A stretch of DNA of 8,740 nt, taken from positions 1 to 8,740 of the forward strand of contig JAJRBP010000280.1 of the NCBI GenBank assembly GCA_028679405.1, in the 5' to 3' direction. The position numbers and the translations under genes were made by a program. The stretch comes from Methanoregulaceae archaeon (GTDB lineage: Archaea; Halobacteriota; Methanomicrobia; Methanomicrobiales; Methanospirillaceae). Each line of letters begins with the position of its first letter. Position 1 is the stretch's first letter. The notes under the pieces are model-generated. The model searched no databases and had not been told where the DNA came from. It saw nothing but the letters and a program-made list of their open reading frames with translations. Shown piece by piece: positions 1 to 6,270 of the stretch.

Positions 1-2
1 GT

Positions 3-151
3 CCCTGACGATCAGGAACTCACCAGGGGAGGCTCCCGCCCTAAGGACTCCCACTTTTCTCAGGGCTGATCTCTTTCGCACCCTTAAGATTAGGAACCCC
101 CAGGAGAGCCCCCCGTTCTAAGAATTAAACTTTTGTCCGGGCCGATCATTT
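3..151. repeat. Two diverged tandem copies of a ~75-bp non-coding unit
   Basis: Unit 1 runs from about 3 to 75 and unit 2 from about 81 to 151, offset 76-78 bp. By hand alignment they share roughly three quarters of their bases, with two single-base gaps. Matching blocks are CCCT..A.GAT.AGGAAC (3-19 and 81-97), CAGG.GAG (24-31 and 101-108), CTAAG (41-45 and 118-122), ACTTTT (53-58 and 129-134) and GGGC.GATC (63-71 and 139-147). The single-base gaps shift the frame between copies, so the unit is not coding. A weak CCTTA at 156-160 may be the start of a lost third copy. Unit 1 begins with a small hairpin, CCTGA-CGA-TCAGG (4-16), which is not preserved in unit 2. The spacing and divergence do not fit a CRISPR array. 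More copies could lie beyond the left edge. Function unknown. Confidence 0.7.
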
Positions 152-328
152 CATGCCTTACCCCCCCCCACAACCGTGCGGTGGAGCTGCCTCTCATGAA
201 AAAACTGATGAAAACAGGACCATTTTTACAAAACTACCCAGAGGATACATTTTCTCCCGGACAAGAGAAAAGAAAAACGATAAGAAGGGGAACGTGAAAG
301 AACCAGTAAGGAGTAAGGGGTTTTTGAG
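152..328 (+). promoter_or_regulatory. A-rich non-coding leader upstream of the 329 gene
   Basis: No credible gene lies here; the only ORF (153-365) is proline- and lysine-rich with an unconvincing composition. A run of nine C (161-169) is followed from about 195 to 300 by A-rich sequence that contrasts with the GC-rich surroundings, as archaeal promoter regions often do. ATTTTTAC at 222-229 is a possible TATA element, which would give a 5' leader of about 75-80 nt. AAGGGG at 315-320 lies 8 nt before the ATG at 329 and is the likely ribosome binding site. I see no convincing riboswitch or sRNA fold. Confidence 0.35.
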
Positions 329-769
329 ATGTTGGAAGACTGGATCGTGGTCACAGTCGGGGTGATCGTGGTAGCGGCGGTAGTGAGCGTCTCCTACGTG
401 ATCGGGAAGAACAGGGAGATCAAGCTGATCAGGGACCGCCAGAAACTAAAGGCGTACGAGGAACTGTTTCACGCAATCACGAGCATCAATGTCGCCGGCA
501 GCGATCCTGAGAAACTCGTCAGGGCAAAGATGCACCTCGCCCTCACGCTGAACAAGTTAAACCTCCTCGCAAGTCCGGAGGTGCTGAAGAACGTGAACCT
601 GCTCCTCGATTTCCTCAATGAATGCACCGATAACAACTTCGACATCTTAAAACAGATGAATATTCTCAACACGATCGTGCGTGCGGTGCGGATGGACCTG
701 GACCCGAAGACTGCCCGCGAATTCGAAGACCTCCAGTTCAGGTTCAAGTTCTACTCCCCGAAAAGGTAA
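329..769 (+). CDS. Small single-pass membrane protein with helical cytoplasmic domain, unknown function
   Basis: I do not recognise a family for this 146-residue protein. Residues about 5-25 form one hydrophobic helix rich in V, I and A, with few charges before it and a basic stretch after it (KNREIKLIRDRQK, about 27-39), which predicts an N-out, C-in anchor. The remaining ~105 residues look entirely alpha-helical, with leucine and isoleucine spacing suggesting a helical bundle (for example residues 62-98 and 104-121). There is a single cysteine, C99, and no catalytic motif. The start at 329 is supported by AAGGGG 8 nt upstream and by the hydrophobic helix following immediately. It has its own leader and is followed by a hairpin plus pyrimidine tract, so it is probably transcribed alone. 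It could be a membrane-tethered adaptor or sensor; nothing in the sequence decides this. Confidence 0.75.
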   Translation: MLEDWIVVTVGVIVVAAVVSVSYVIGKNREIKLIRDRQKLKAYEELFHAITSINVAGSDPEKLVRAKMHLALTLNKLNLLASPEVLKNVNLLLDFLNECTDNNFDILKQMNILNTIVRAVRMDLDPKTAREFEDLQFRFKFYSPKR

Positions 770-784
770 GCCCGCGCAAATGTA

Positions 785-813
785 TCCGGGCCTGTCCCGG
801 AATCCTCTTTTCT
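785..813 (+). terminator. Probable terminator of the 329 gene
   Basis: A 6-bp perfect stem, TCCGGG (785-790) with CCCGGA (796-801), closes a 5-nt loop and is followed by the pyrimidine-rich ATCCTCTTTTCTT. It begins 16 bp after the stop codon of the 329 gene. Archaeal termination mostly relies on the T-rich tract, which here is interrupted by C, so this is moderate support only. Confidence 0.4.
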
Positions 814-862
814 TCACCGGAACATGCCGGATCATGGTAAGGTCTCCCGGGATCGTTTCATA

Positions 863-898
863 CCTGATCAGGATATATTAGGTATCTGCAATGAGGAG
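863..898 (+). promoter_or_regulatory. Palindrome, TATA-like element and ribosome binding site before ubiX
   Basis: CCTGATCAGG (863-872) is a perfect 10-bp palindrome directly abutting the TATA-like ATATATTA (873-880), so a protein bound there would cover the TFB recognition element. AGGAG (894-898) lies 6 nt before the ATG at 905 and decides that start over the in-frame ATG at 824. If ATATATTA were the working TATA box, transcription would start near 900-905, leaving the ribosome binding site largely outside the mRNA. Either the box or the site is therefore probably not used as drawn, or both a leaderless and a leadered transcript exist. Confidence 0.4.
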
Positions 899-904
899 AG
901 GGAG

Positions 905-1456
905 ATGAAAAAGAAGCGGTACGTGGTCGGCGTCACGGGTGCGAGCGGGGTGATCTATGCACAGAGGCTGCTTGAGGTCCTCTGCACCCAGGCATCGGTG
1001 GACCTGGTCATCTCTGACATCGCGAGGGAGATCGCCGGGTACGAGGGCGTCAGCCTCGAAGGTTTCGATGCGGTATACCATGGGAACGGGGAGATGGGGG
1101 CTGATATCGCGAGCGGGTCATGCCAGCACGACGGGATGGTGATAATCCCCTGCACGGTAAAAGACCTTGCCGCTATCGCCCACGGGCTCTCCGACACCCT
1201 GATCACCCGTGCAGCAGACGTCTCCTTAAAAGAGCGACGCGGGTGTATCCTGGTCCTCCGCGAGATGCCGCTCTCGCGGGTACACCTCAGGAATATGCTC
1301 GCCGCCGACGAGGCCGGTGCGACAGTGATGGTTGCCAGCCCGGGCTTCTACCACCGTCCTGAAACGGTCCTCGACCTTGTCGACATGGTGGTCGCCCGGG
1401 TGCTCGATCACCTGGGTGAACCTCACTCTCTTGCCACGCGCTGGAAGGGGTTTTAG
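905..1456 (+). CDS. ubiX: UbiX-family flavin prenyltransferase
   Basis: This 183-residue protein has the usual UbiX length. UbiX joins a dimethylallyl group from dimethylallyl (mono)phosphate to reduced FMN, making the prenylated FMN that UbiD-family decarboxylases need. Visible signatures are the N-terminal flavin-binding GVTGASG (residues 9-15), S38 in VISDIA, the ASGS segment (69-72), the long conserved block from IIPCTVKDLAAIAHG (80-94) through TRAADVSLKERR (101-112), LREMPLS (118-124) with HLRNML (127-132), and YHRPET near the C-terminus (149-154). The start at 905 is chosen because AGGAG lies 6 nt upstream and the flavin motif then falls at its normal distance from the N-terminus. It is the first gene of a tight cluster, with the UbiD homologue starting 1 bp after its stop, as expected for cofactor maker and user. 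The UbiX assignment is very secure. Confidence 0.95.
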   Translation: MKKKRYVVGVTGASGVIYAQRLLEVLCTQASVDLVISDIAREIAGYEGVSLEGFDAVYHGNGEMGADIASGSCQHDGMVIIPCTVKDLAAIAHGLSDTLITRAADVSLKERRGCILVLREMPLSRVHLRNMLAADEAGATVMVASPGFYHRPETVLDLVDMVVARVLDHLGEPHSLATRWKGF

Positions 1457-1457
1457 A

Positions 1458-2693
1458 ATGAGGGAGTTTATCGACCGGATGCGGGAGCACGGGCTGGTCA
1501 CCGATGTCGAGGAGCCTGCCGACACCGTTTTCGATGCCCCGAAGAAAGCGGCGGCCACCGATCGTCTCCTCTATTTCCACGACCTTGGCGGGAAGAAGTC
1601 GGTAATGAACGTGACCGCCACCAGGAAGTCCCTCTCGATAGCGCTCGGGATCGATGAGAAGAATATTGTGAGTCATCTTGCCCGCGCAGAGTACGCCGGG
1701 AAGGTGGTGGAAGACGGCCCTCTCACCATGGGGCCGCCCGATCTCGACAGCCTCCCGATCATGCAGCACTTCCCGAAAGATGCCGGGCGGTACATCACCG
1801 CGGGCATAGTGTTCTCTTCCTACGGCGGCGTCGAGAACGCCTCGATCCACCGGATGCTCAAGCTCGACAGGACCAGGGTGGCGGCACGGATCGTGGAGGG
1901 GAGGCATACCCATAACTTCCTTCGCGCAGCCCTCGCCGACGGGAAGCGCCTTCCGGTTGCGGTCGCCATCGGGGTCCATCCCGCGGTCACGTTCGCAAGC
2001 TGCAGCAGGGTGCCGAAGGGGAAGGAGCTCCCTTATGCTGCCGAGCTCTCCGGGGGGGAGATACGGGTCCGCACGTGCGGGAATGGTGTCCGGGTCCCTG
2101 ACGCAGAGATCGTCCTTGAAGGGTTCATCGGCGGTGAACGGCATGCAGAAGGACCTTTCGTCGATATCACCGGCACGTACGACCTCGTCAGGAACGAACC
2201 GGTGATAGAGTTCACCGGCATGTTTACACGAAAAGACCCGATCTACCACGGGATCCTTCCGGGGGGAAAGGAGCACAAGCTCCTGATGGGTGCCCCTTAC
2301 GAACCCACCATCTACCGGGCGGTCGCCGGAGTGACGGAGGTGAAAAACGTGGTGCTCACGGAAGGTGGCTGCGGGTACTTCCACGCGGTTGTGCAGGTAA
2401 GGAAGAGCACGGAAGGCGATGCGAAGAACGCAATCCTGGCAGCTTTCGCCTCCCACACCTCCTTAAAGCACGTGGTCGTGGTCGACGAGGATATCGACCC
2501 GTCCGATATCCAGGACGTCGAGTTCGCGATCGCGACACGGGTCAGGGGCGACCGGGATATCATGATCATCACCGGGGGAAGAGGCTCGTCCCTCGACCCG
2601 ATGCGGCTTCCCGACGGGACGAACGTCAAGGTCGGGGTCGATGCGACGATGGAGATGGGGCGCGAGGAGAAATTCGTAAGGGCCGGCTGGTAA
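1458..2693 (+). CDS. UbiD-family decarboxylase, probable trans-anhydromevalonate 5-phosphate decarboxylase
   Basis: A 411-residue prenylated-FMN-dependent decarboxylase of the UbiD family, on the short side for UbiD as archaeal members usually are. The segment N127-A-S-I-H-R132 followed by H150 reproduces the spacing of the metal- and cofactor-binding Asn, Arg and His of characterised UbiD/Fdc enzymes. DAEIVLEGFI (215-224), with E217 and E221, and EGPF (231-234) lie where the catalytic acidic residues are expected. GVHPA (172-176) and GGRGSSLDP (373-381) are further family blocks. Next to ubiX and an aconitase-X catalytic subunit, the best call is the archaeal mevalonate-pathway enzyme that decarboxylates trans-anhydromevalonate 5-phosphate to isopentenyl phosphate. 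The substrate is inferred from context; an aromatic-acid or quinone-type UbiD is less likely. The start at 1458 follows AAGGGG (1445-1450) by 7 nt and lies 1 bp after the ubiX stop. Confidence 0.88.
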   Translation: MREFIDRMREHGLVTDVEEPADTVFDAPKKAAATDRLLYFHDLGGKKSVMNVTATRKSLSIALGIDEKNIVSHLARAEYAGKVVEDGPLTMGPPDLDSLPIMQHFPKDAGRYITAGIVFSSYGGVENASIHRMLKLDRTRVAARIVEGRHTHNFLRAALADGKRLPVAVAIGVHPAVTFASCSRVPKGKELPYAAELSGGEIRVRTCGNGVRVPDAEIVLEGFIGGERHAEGPFVDITGTYDLVRNEPVIEFTGMFTRKDPIYHGILPGGKEHKLLMGAPYEPTIYRAVAGVTEVKNVVLTEGGCGYFHAVVQVRKSTEGDAKNAILAAFASHTSLKHVVVVDEDIDPSDIQDVEFAIATRVRGDRDIMIITGGRGSSLDPMRLPDGTNVKVGVDATMEMGREEKFVRAGW

Positions 2694-2695
2694 GG

Positions 2696-3877
2696 ATGCA
2701 CCTCGATCGGGACGACGAGCAGACGCTCGCGGGAGAGTTCGGCGGGACGCGCCAGAAGATGATGGAGATACTGGTCGCCCTGGGGAAAGTCTTCGGTGCC
2801 GAAGGGCTGGTCCCTATCAGGAGCGCCCAGGTGAGCGGTGCCTCGTACAAGACGATCGGGAAGTACGGTCTCGAATGGCTCTCCTCGCTCGATGCCCAGG
2901 TCGCGGTCCCGACGGTGTTAAACCCGATCGGGATGGACCGCGAGCGGTGGAGGGAGATGGGGATCACGAAGCAGTTCGCCGACCGGCAGGCGGAGGTCAT
3001 CGCGGTGTACCGGAGGCTCGGCGTCCGGCTGGAATGCACCTGCACGCCGTATTACCTCTTCGAGACCGGGTTTGGCGAGCACATCGCATGGTCTGAGTCC
3101 TCGGCGGTCGCGTATGCGAACTCCGTGCTCGGCGCGAGGACGAACCGGGAGGGCGGGCCGAGTGCCCTTGCGGCGGCGATCATCGGGAAAACCCCTTACT
3201 ACGGCCTGCACCTCGTGGAAAACCGTGTGCCGGCGCTGGTAGTGGAACTTCCCGAGGACGTCCCGCTCGACAGTATTGCTCATTATGGTGCCCTCGGCCA
3301 TGCGGTGGGGAAGATCGCGGGGAACCGGATCCCCTGTTTCAGGAGTATCCGCCCGGACAGGGACAGGATGAAGGCACTCGGGGCCGCGATGGCCGCTTCC
3401 GGTGCGGTCGCACTCTTTCACGTGCAGGGGATCACCCCGGATGCACGAATCTTCAGGTACGATCTCTCCGGCCTCGAACGCGTCACCATCGAAAAGGAGG
3501 AACTTCTCTCGATCTTTCACGAGACACCTGTCGAGGCGGTCGCGATCGGGTGCCCGCACTGCTCGGAGGCTGAGCTTGCGGAGATCGCGGGGCTCCTCGA
3601 AGGCAGGCACGTGAACATCCCGCTCTTCGTCTTCGCTTCCAGGGGGGTCATCGGGAGGAGCCGGAGCCTCATCGCGTCTATCGAGCGGAGCGGGGCGAGG
3701 GTATTTGCGGACACATGCATGGTCGTCTCCCCCGGTCTCGAACAGTTCTCCTCGATCATGGTGAACTCGGGGAAGGCCTACGCGTATGTGCCGAACATGT
3801 GCGGGGCGGTTGTCAGGATCGGGACGACCGGTGAGTGCGTGGAGGTGGCAGTCTCGCCACCGAAGGCCGCGGGGTAA
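2696..3877 (+). CDS. Aconitase X catalytic (large) subunit, probable phosphomevalonate dehydratase large subunit
   Basis: A 393-residue protein of the aconitase X (DUF521) large-subunit family. In archaea this is the iron-sulfur subunit of phosphomevalonate dehydratase, which converts (R)-mevalonate 5-phosphate to trans-anhydromevalonate 5-phosphate in the cytoplasm. Candidate cluster cysteines stand in conserved-looking settings: C114 and C116 (LECTCTPYY), C286 and C289 (IGCPHCSE), C341 (ADTCMVVSP) and C369 (PNMCG). SAQVSGASYKTIG (43-55) near the N-terminus and GARTNREGGPSAL (146-158) are further family blocks. It starts 2 bp after the UbiD stop, so the two are almost certainly cotranscribed, and they catalyse consecutive steps. 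The small swivelling subunit (DUF126), needed for activity and often encoded next door, is not found in this window. A proline-type aconitase X function is possible in principle but the UbiD/UbiX context argues against it. Confidence 0.92.
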   Translation: MHLDRDDEQTLAGEFGGTRQKMMEILVALGKVFGAEGLVPIRSAQVSGASYKTIGKYGLEWLSSLDAQVAVPTVLNPIGMDRERWREMGITKQFADRQAEVIAVYRRLGVRLECTCTPYYLFETGFGEHIAWSESSAVAYANSVLGARTNREGGPSALAAAIIGKTPYYGLHLVENRVPALVVELPEDVPLDSIAHYGALGHAVGKIAGNRIPCFRSIRPDRDRMKALGAAMAASGAVALFHVQGITPDARIFRYDLSGLERVTIEKEELLSIFHETPVEAVAIGCPHCSEAELAEIAGLLEGRHVNIPLFVFASRGVIGRSRSLIASIERSGARVFADTCMVVSPGLEQFSSIMVNSGKAYAYVPNMCGAVVRIGTTGECVEVAVSPPKAAG

Positions 3878-3885
3878 CACACCGG

Positions 3886-5001
3886 ATGGCAGATATCCTC
3901 CCGACCGCAGGCCTAATCGTCATCTTCGCGGTCGTGCTCGCAGGACCGTTCGCGGTCAGGCGGATCGAGCATAACCTCGAGGTCTTCCTCCTCGCATGCG
4001 GCGCCGCGGCTCTCACGATCGCGGGCTTCATCCACATCCCAGGTGAACTGACCGGGTGGCGCTGGGAGATCGTGATCGAGGCCCTTTCCGCCCCTGTGAG
4101 GATCACCGACCTGCTTGGCTTCATACCGATCGGCATCGTTCAGGTGGTCCTCGTCGTCGGGTATGTATTCTACCGCTGGCACGACACAATCAGAAACAGG
4201 ATATGCAGCGCGTGCGGGAAGTTACCCCTCTGGCTGGTCGTATTCATCCTGATCGTGGCACTCGGCCTTCTCTCGAGCATTATTTCCGCAATAATCGCCG
4301 CGATCATCCTTATCGAGGTCCTCTGCTGCCTCCCGCTCTCGCACGGGCTCCGTGTCCGGCTCGTGGTGGTCGCCTGTTTCTCGATCGGGATCGGTGCGGC
4401 GCTCACCCCGCTCGGCGAACCGCTCTCCACGATCGCGGTCCAGAAACTCTCGGGCCCCCCTTATTTTGCGGACTTCGGGTACCTGTTAAGGCTCCTCGGA
4501 GTGTATGTCCTTCCCGGGATCGTCGCATACGGGGTCCTCGGGGCGTTTATCGCGAGGAAGGCGATGACTTCGGGGCTCGAGGAGTGCCACCTCTTCCGGG
4601 AGGACCTCAGGGAGGTTTTCATGCGGGCCGCCAAGGTCTACGTCTTCATCACGGCACTCGTCCTCCTCGGGGAGGGGTTCAAGCCCCTCATCCTCGAGTA
4701 CGTGATCAGGATCCCGTCGGCCGCCCTCTACTGGGTGAACACCGTGTCCGCGGTCCTTGACAATGCGACGCTCGCAGCGGCCGAGATCGGACCGGCGCTT
4801 TCTGAGCAGCAGATCCTGACCGCCCTCATGGCGCTCCTCGTCGCCGGCGGGATGCTGATCCCGGGAAATATCCCCAATATCATCGCTGCCGGCAAACTGA
4901 AGATCAGGAGCACGGAGTGGGCGCGTATCGGCGTCCCGATAGGTATCGCGAGCCTTGTCGTGTACTTCGCGATCCTCTTCTCCCCCCTCGTCATCTCCTG
5001 A
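3886..5001 (+). CDS. DUF1646-like multi-pass membrane protein, putative ion or organic-anion permease
   Basis: A 371-residue integral membrane protein with about ten hydrophobic segments (roughly 5-22, 32-50, 77-96, 114-146, 157-175, 200-223, 250-266, 279-296, 310-326 and 348-370). Two polar, proline-containing loops stand out: LTPLGEPLST (173-182) and DNATLAAAE (292-300) with IPGNIPNIIA (325-334). Paired motifs of this kind occur in the ArsB/NhaD-like ion transporter superfamily, where re-entrant loops line the substrate path. I place it in the DUF1646 family of archaeal membrane proteins from memory; the substrate is unknown. A short loop carries a C-x-x-C pair (C107, C110). The start at 3886 (MADIL) fits the 8-bp gap after the aconitase-X stop; an in-frame ATG at 3835 would overlap that gene and add a hydrophilic extension. 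It probably belongs to the same transcript as the three isoprenoid genes. The next gene lies in the same frame, beyond a single TGA. Confidence 0.75.
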   Translation: MADILPTAGLIVIFAVVLAGPFAVRRIEHNLEVFLLACGAAALTIAGFIHIPGELTGWRWEIVIEALSAPVRITDLLGFIPIGIVQVVLVVGYVFYRWHDTIRNRICSACGKLPLWLVVFILIVALGLLSSIISAIIAAIILIEVLCCLPLSHGLRVRLVVVACFSIGIGAALTPLGEPLSTIAVQKLSGPPYFADFGYLLRLLGVYVLPGIVAYGVLGAFIARKAMTSGLEECHLFREDLREVFMRAAKVYVFITALVLLGEGFKPLILEYVIRIPSAALYWVNTVSAVLDNATLAAAEIGPALSEQQILTALMALLVAGGMLIPGNIPNIIAAGKLKIRSTEWARIGVPIGIASLVVYFAILFSPLVIS

Positions 5002-5009
5002 CAGGGAGA

Positions 5010-5015
5010 TTTAAA
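5010..5015 (+). promoter_or_regulatory. Possible TATA element before the TM-HEAT gene
   Basis: TTTAAA lies 17 nt before the ATG at 5032 and 29 nt before an in-frame ATG at 5044. With usual archaeal spacing, transcription would start near 5037-5041, which would suit a leaderless message beginning at 5044. No good ribosome binding site sits close to 5032; GGGAG at 5004-5008 is too far away. Weak evidence. Confidence 0.2.
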
Positions 5016-5031
5016 GCCGTCTCCAAGAGAC

Positions 5032-6246
5032 ATGAAGCTGGATATGTCGTCCGGGTTCAGGGGGTTGCATTTCGGGTACCGCGAGGGTATCCTGGCAGGA
5101 CTGATCGCCTTCTCGCTCCTCCTCGAGGTCGGTATCCACTGGATGTTCCGCACCGGGATCGTCTACTCTCATTTTTTCTACGTGCCGATCGTCGTGGCCG
5201 GCCTCTGGTACGGCAGGCGGGGACTGCTGGTGGCGGTATTCCTCGGGGCGGTCCACCTGGGGATGACCTGGGTCCTCGGGGAGAACCTGCTGCAGGCCGC
5301 GGTCCGGGTGCTCGTGTTCCTGCTGGTGGCGGCGATTGTCGGCCTGCTCTCCGAGCGGGCCGGTATCCCGGGTCACACCGGTGGGCATGACTTTATCCCG
5401 AGGATGAGAAGCCGTCTTCTTTCGTACGGGAACACGGCCGAGCTCGCGGCCAGGCGGGATGTCCCCGGGCTCATCAGGGCTCTCCGGAACCAGGACATCA
5501 ACGTCCAGTACGAAGCGGTCTCGGCCCTCGGCGAGATCGGGGACCCGCAGGCGGTCGGCCCCCTGGTCGACGTGCTGCGGGACGACAAGTACAGTGCGAT
5601 CCGGTGGCGGGCTGCGGAAGCGCTCGCAAGCATTGGGGACCCTGCCATCGGGGCGCTGACCGAGTGCCTCTCCCACCCTGCCGAAGATGTCAGGTGGAAG
5701 GCAGCTCTTGCCCTGGGTTCTACGGGGAGTGGAAAGGCGATCGACCCCCTGATACGTCTCCTCTCCGACCACGACAGGTTCGTCCGGAGCAGGGCGGCGA
5801 ATGCGCTCGGCCACATCGGTCAGGCCGCGACCGGACCCCTGATAAAAGCCCTCGCGGAAGGGGACGGGAATGTCAGGTGGGGATCAGTCATCGCCCTCGG
5901 CCAGATCGGGGACCCCAAGGGTGTTATCCCCCTTATCAGGGCACTGGACGACAAGTACGAGGATATCAGGTCCGAAGCAACCTCCGCGCTCACCACCATG
6001 GGGGACCGGGTCGTCGACCCCCTCATCAGGGCGTTTCTCGAGTGCGGGATCGAGGAATCCAGCTGCCTCTGCACGACCCTTTCCGCGGCGGGGTGTGCCG
6101 GACTCAGAAAGACCATCCATAAAAGTCTCCTTGCCGCCGACCCTGAATTCAGGAGGGACCTCGCGAGGGTCATTCGGGAGAGACATGACCCCGCTCTCGA
6201 AGCATTCCTGTCCGGGCTCCTTGGGGAGGAGACCGGAGGCGGATAG
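5032..6246 (+). CDS. Membrane protein: N-terminal 4-TM domain fused to HEAT repeats
   Basis: This 404-residue protein joins two parts. Residues about 17-108 contain four hydrophobic helices (about 17-36, 44-60, 63-81 and 88-107). The second and third carry SHFFYVPIVVAGLWYGRRG (46-64), a pattern I associate with membrane sensor domains that precede PAS and kinase domains in methanogens. After a linker (109-142), residues 143 to about 336 form about seven HEAT repeats of PBS-lyase type with a period of 30-32 residues; each has a G/D-P-x-x-x-x-PL-I-x-A/L-L helix (near 143, 171, 203, 234, 264, 293 and 325) and a V-R-W/S-x-A-A-x-A-L-G helix. The C-terminus is more divergent and has three clustered cysteines (C345, C347, C355). 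HEAT arrays bind proteins, so a membrane-anchored scaffold or receptor is likely, but no partner or ligand can be read from the sequence. The start could instead be 5044. A related soluble HEAT protein lies downstream at 7879. Confidence 0.85.
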   Translation: MKLDMSSGFRGLHFGYREGILAGLIAFSLLLEVGIHWMFRTGIVYSHFFYVPIVVAGLWYGRRGLLVAVFLGAVHLGMTWVLGENLLQAAVRVLVFLLVAAIVGLLSERAGIPGHTGGHDFIPRMRSRLLSYGNTAELAARRDVPGLIRALRNQDINVQYEAVSALGEIGDPQAVGPLVDVLRDDKYSAIRWRAAEALASIGDPAIGALTECLSHPAEDVRWKAALALGSTGSGKAIDPLIRLLSDHDRFVRSRAANALGHIGQAATGPLIKALAEGDGNVRWGSVIALGQIGDPKGVIPLIRALDDKYEDIRSEATSALTTMGDRVVDPLIRAFLECGIEESSCLCTTLSAAGCAGLRKTIHKSLLAADPEFRRDLARVIRERHDPALEAFLSGLLGEETGGG

Positions 6247-6270
6247 GTATATGTCCAGGGAGACCGAAAA

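Noticed and set aside
3..151. CRISPR remnant
   Set aside because: Only two copies, ~75 bp each with mismatches spread throughout and no short identical repeat with unrelated spacers.
203..213. C/D-box sRNA (CTGATGA resembles a C box)
   Set aside because: No properly spaced D box or terminal stem was found, and the box lacks the leading purine.
153..365. 70-codon ORF spanning the leader and overlapping the 329 gene
   Set aside because: It starts within the C-rich tract, has unusual composition, lacks a ribosome binding site and overlaps the better-supported start at 329.
824..904. 27-residue N-terminal extension of UbiX from ATG 824
   Set aside because: The extension crosses the palindrome, TATA-like element and ribosome binding site, and the flavin-binding motif is normally near the N-terminus.
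891..908. Five-codon mini-ORF (ATG 891 to TGA) overlapping the ubiX start
   Set aside because: It lies within the ribosome binding site itself and is probably chance; no peptide or attenuation structure supports it.
1287..2456. 389-codon open frame on the - strand opposite the UbiD gene
   Set aside because: Long antisense frames are common opposite GC-rich genes with strong third-position bias. The product is arginine/histidine/proline-rich and resembles no family, while the + strand product is clearly UbiD.
2918..3880. 320-codon open frame on the - strand opposite aconitase X
   Set aside because: Same antisense artefact of GC-rich coding sequence; low-complexity charged product with no domain.
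4056..4760. 234-codon + strand frame inside the DUF1646-like gene
   Set aside because: Out-of-frame shadow rich in R, P, G and H; the overlapping frame encodes a coherent multi-pass membrane protein.
4999..5032. Readthrough fusion of the DUF1646-like and TM-HEAT proteins across an in-frame TGA
   Set aside because: The two genes are in the same frame, but each is complete by length and domain content, and no recoding signal is seen.
5011..5814. 267-codon - strand frame opposite the TM-HEAT gene
   Set aside because: Its periodic composition mirrors the HEAT repeats read backwards; no independent support.
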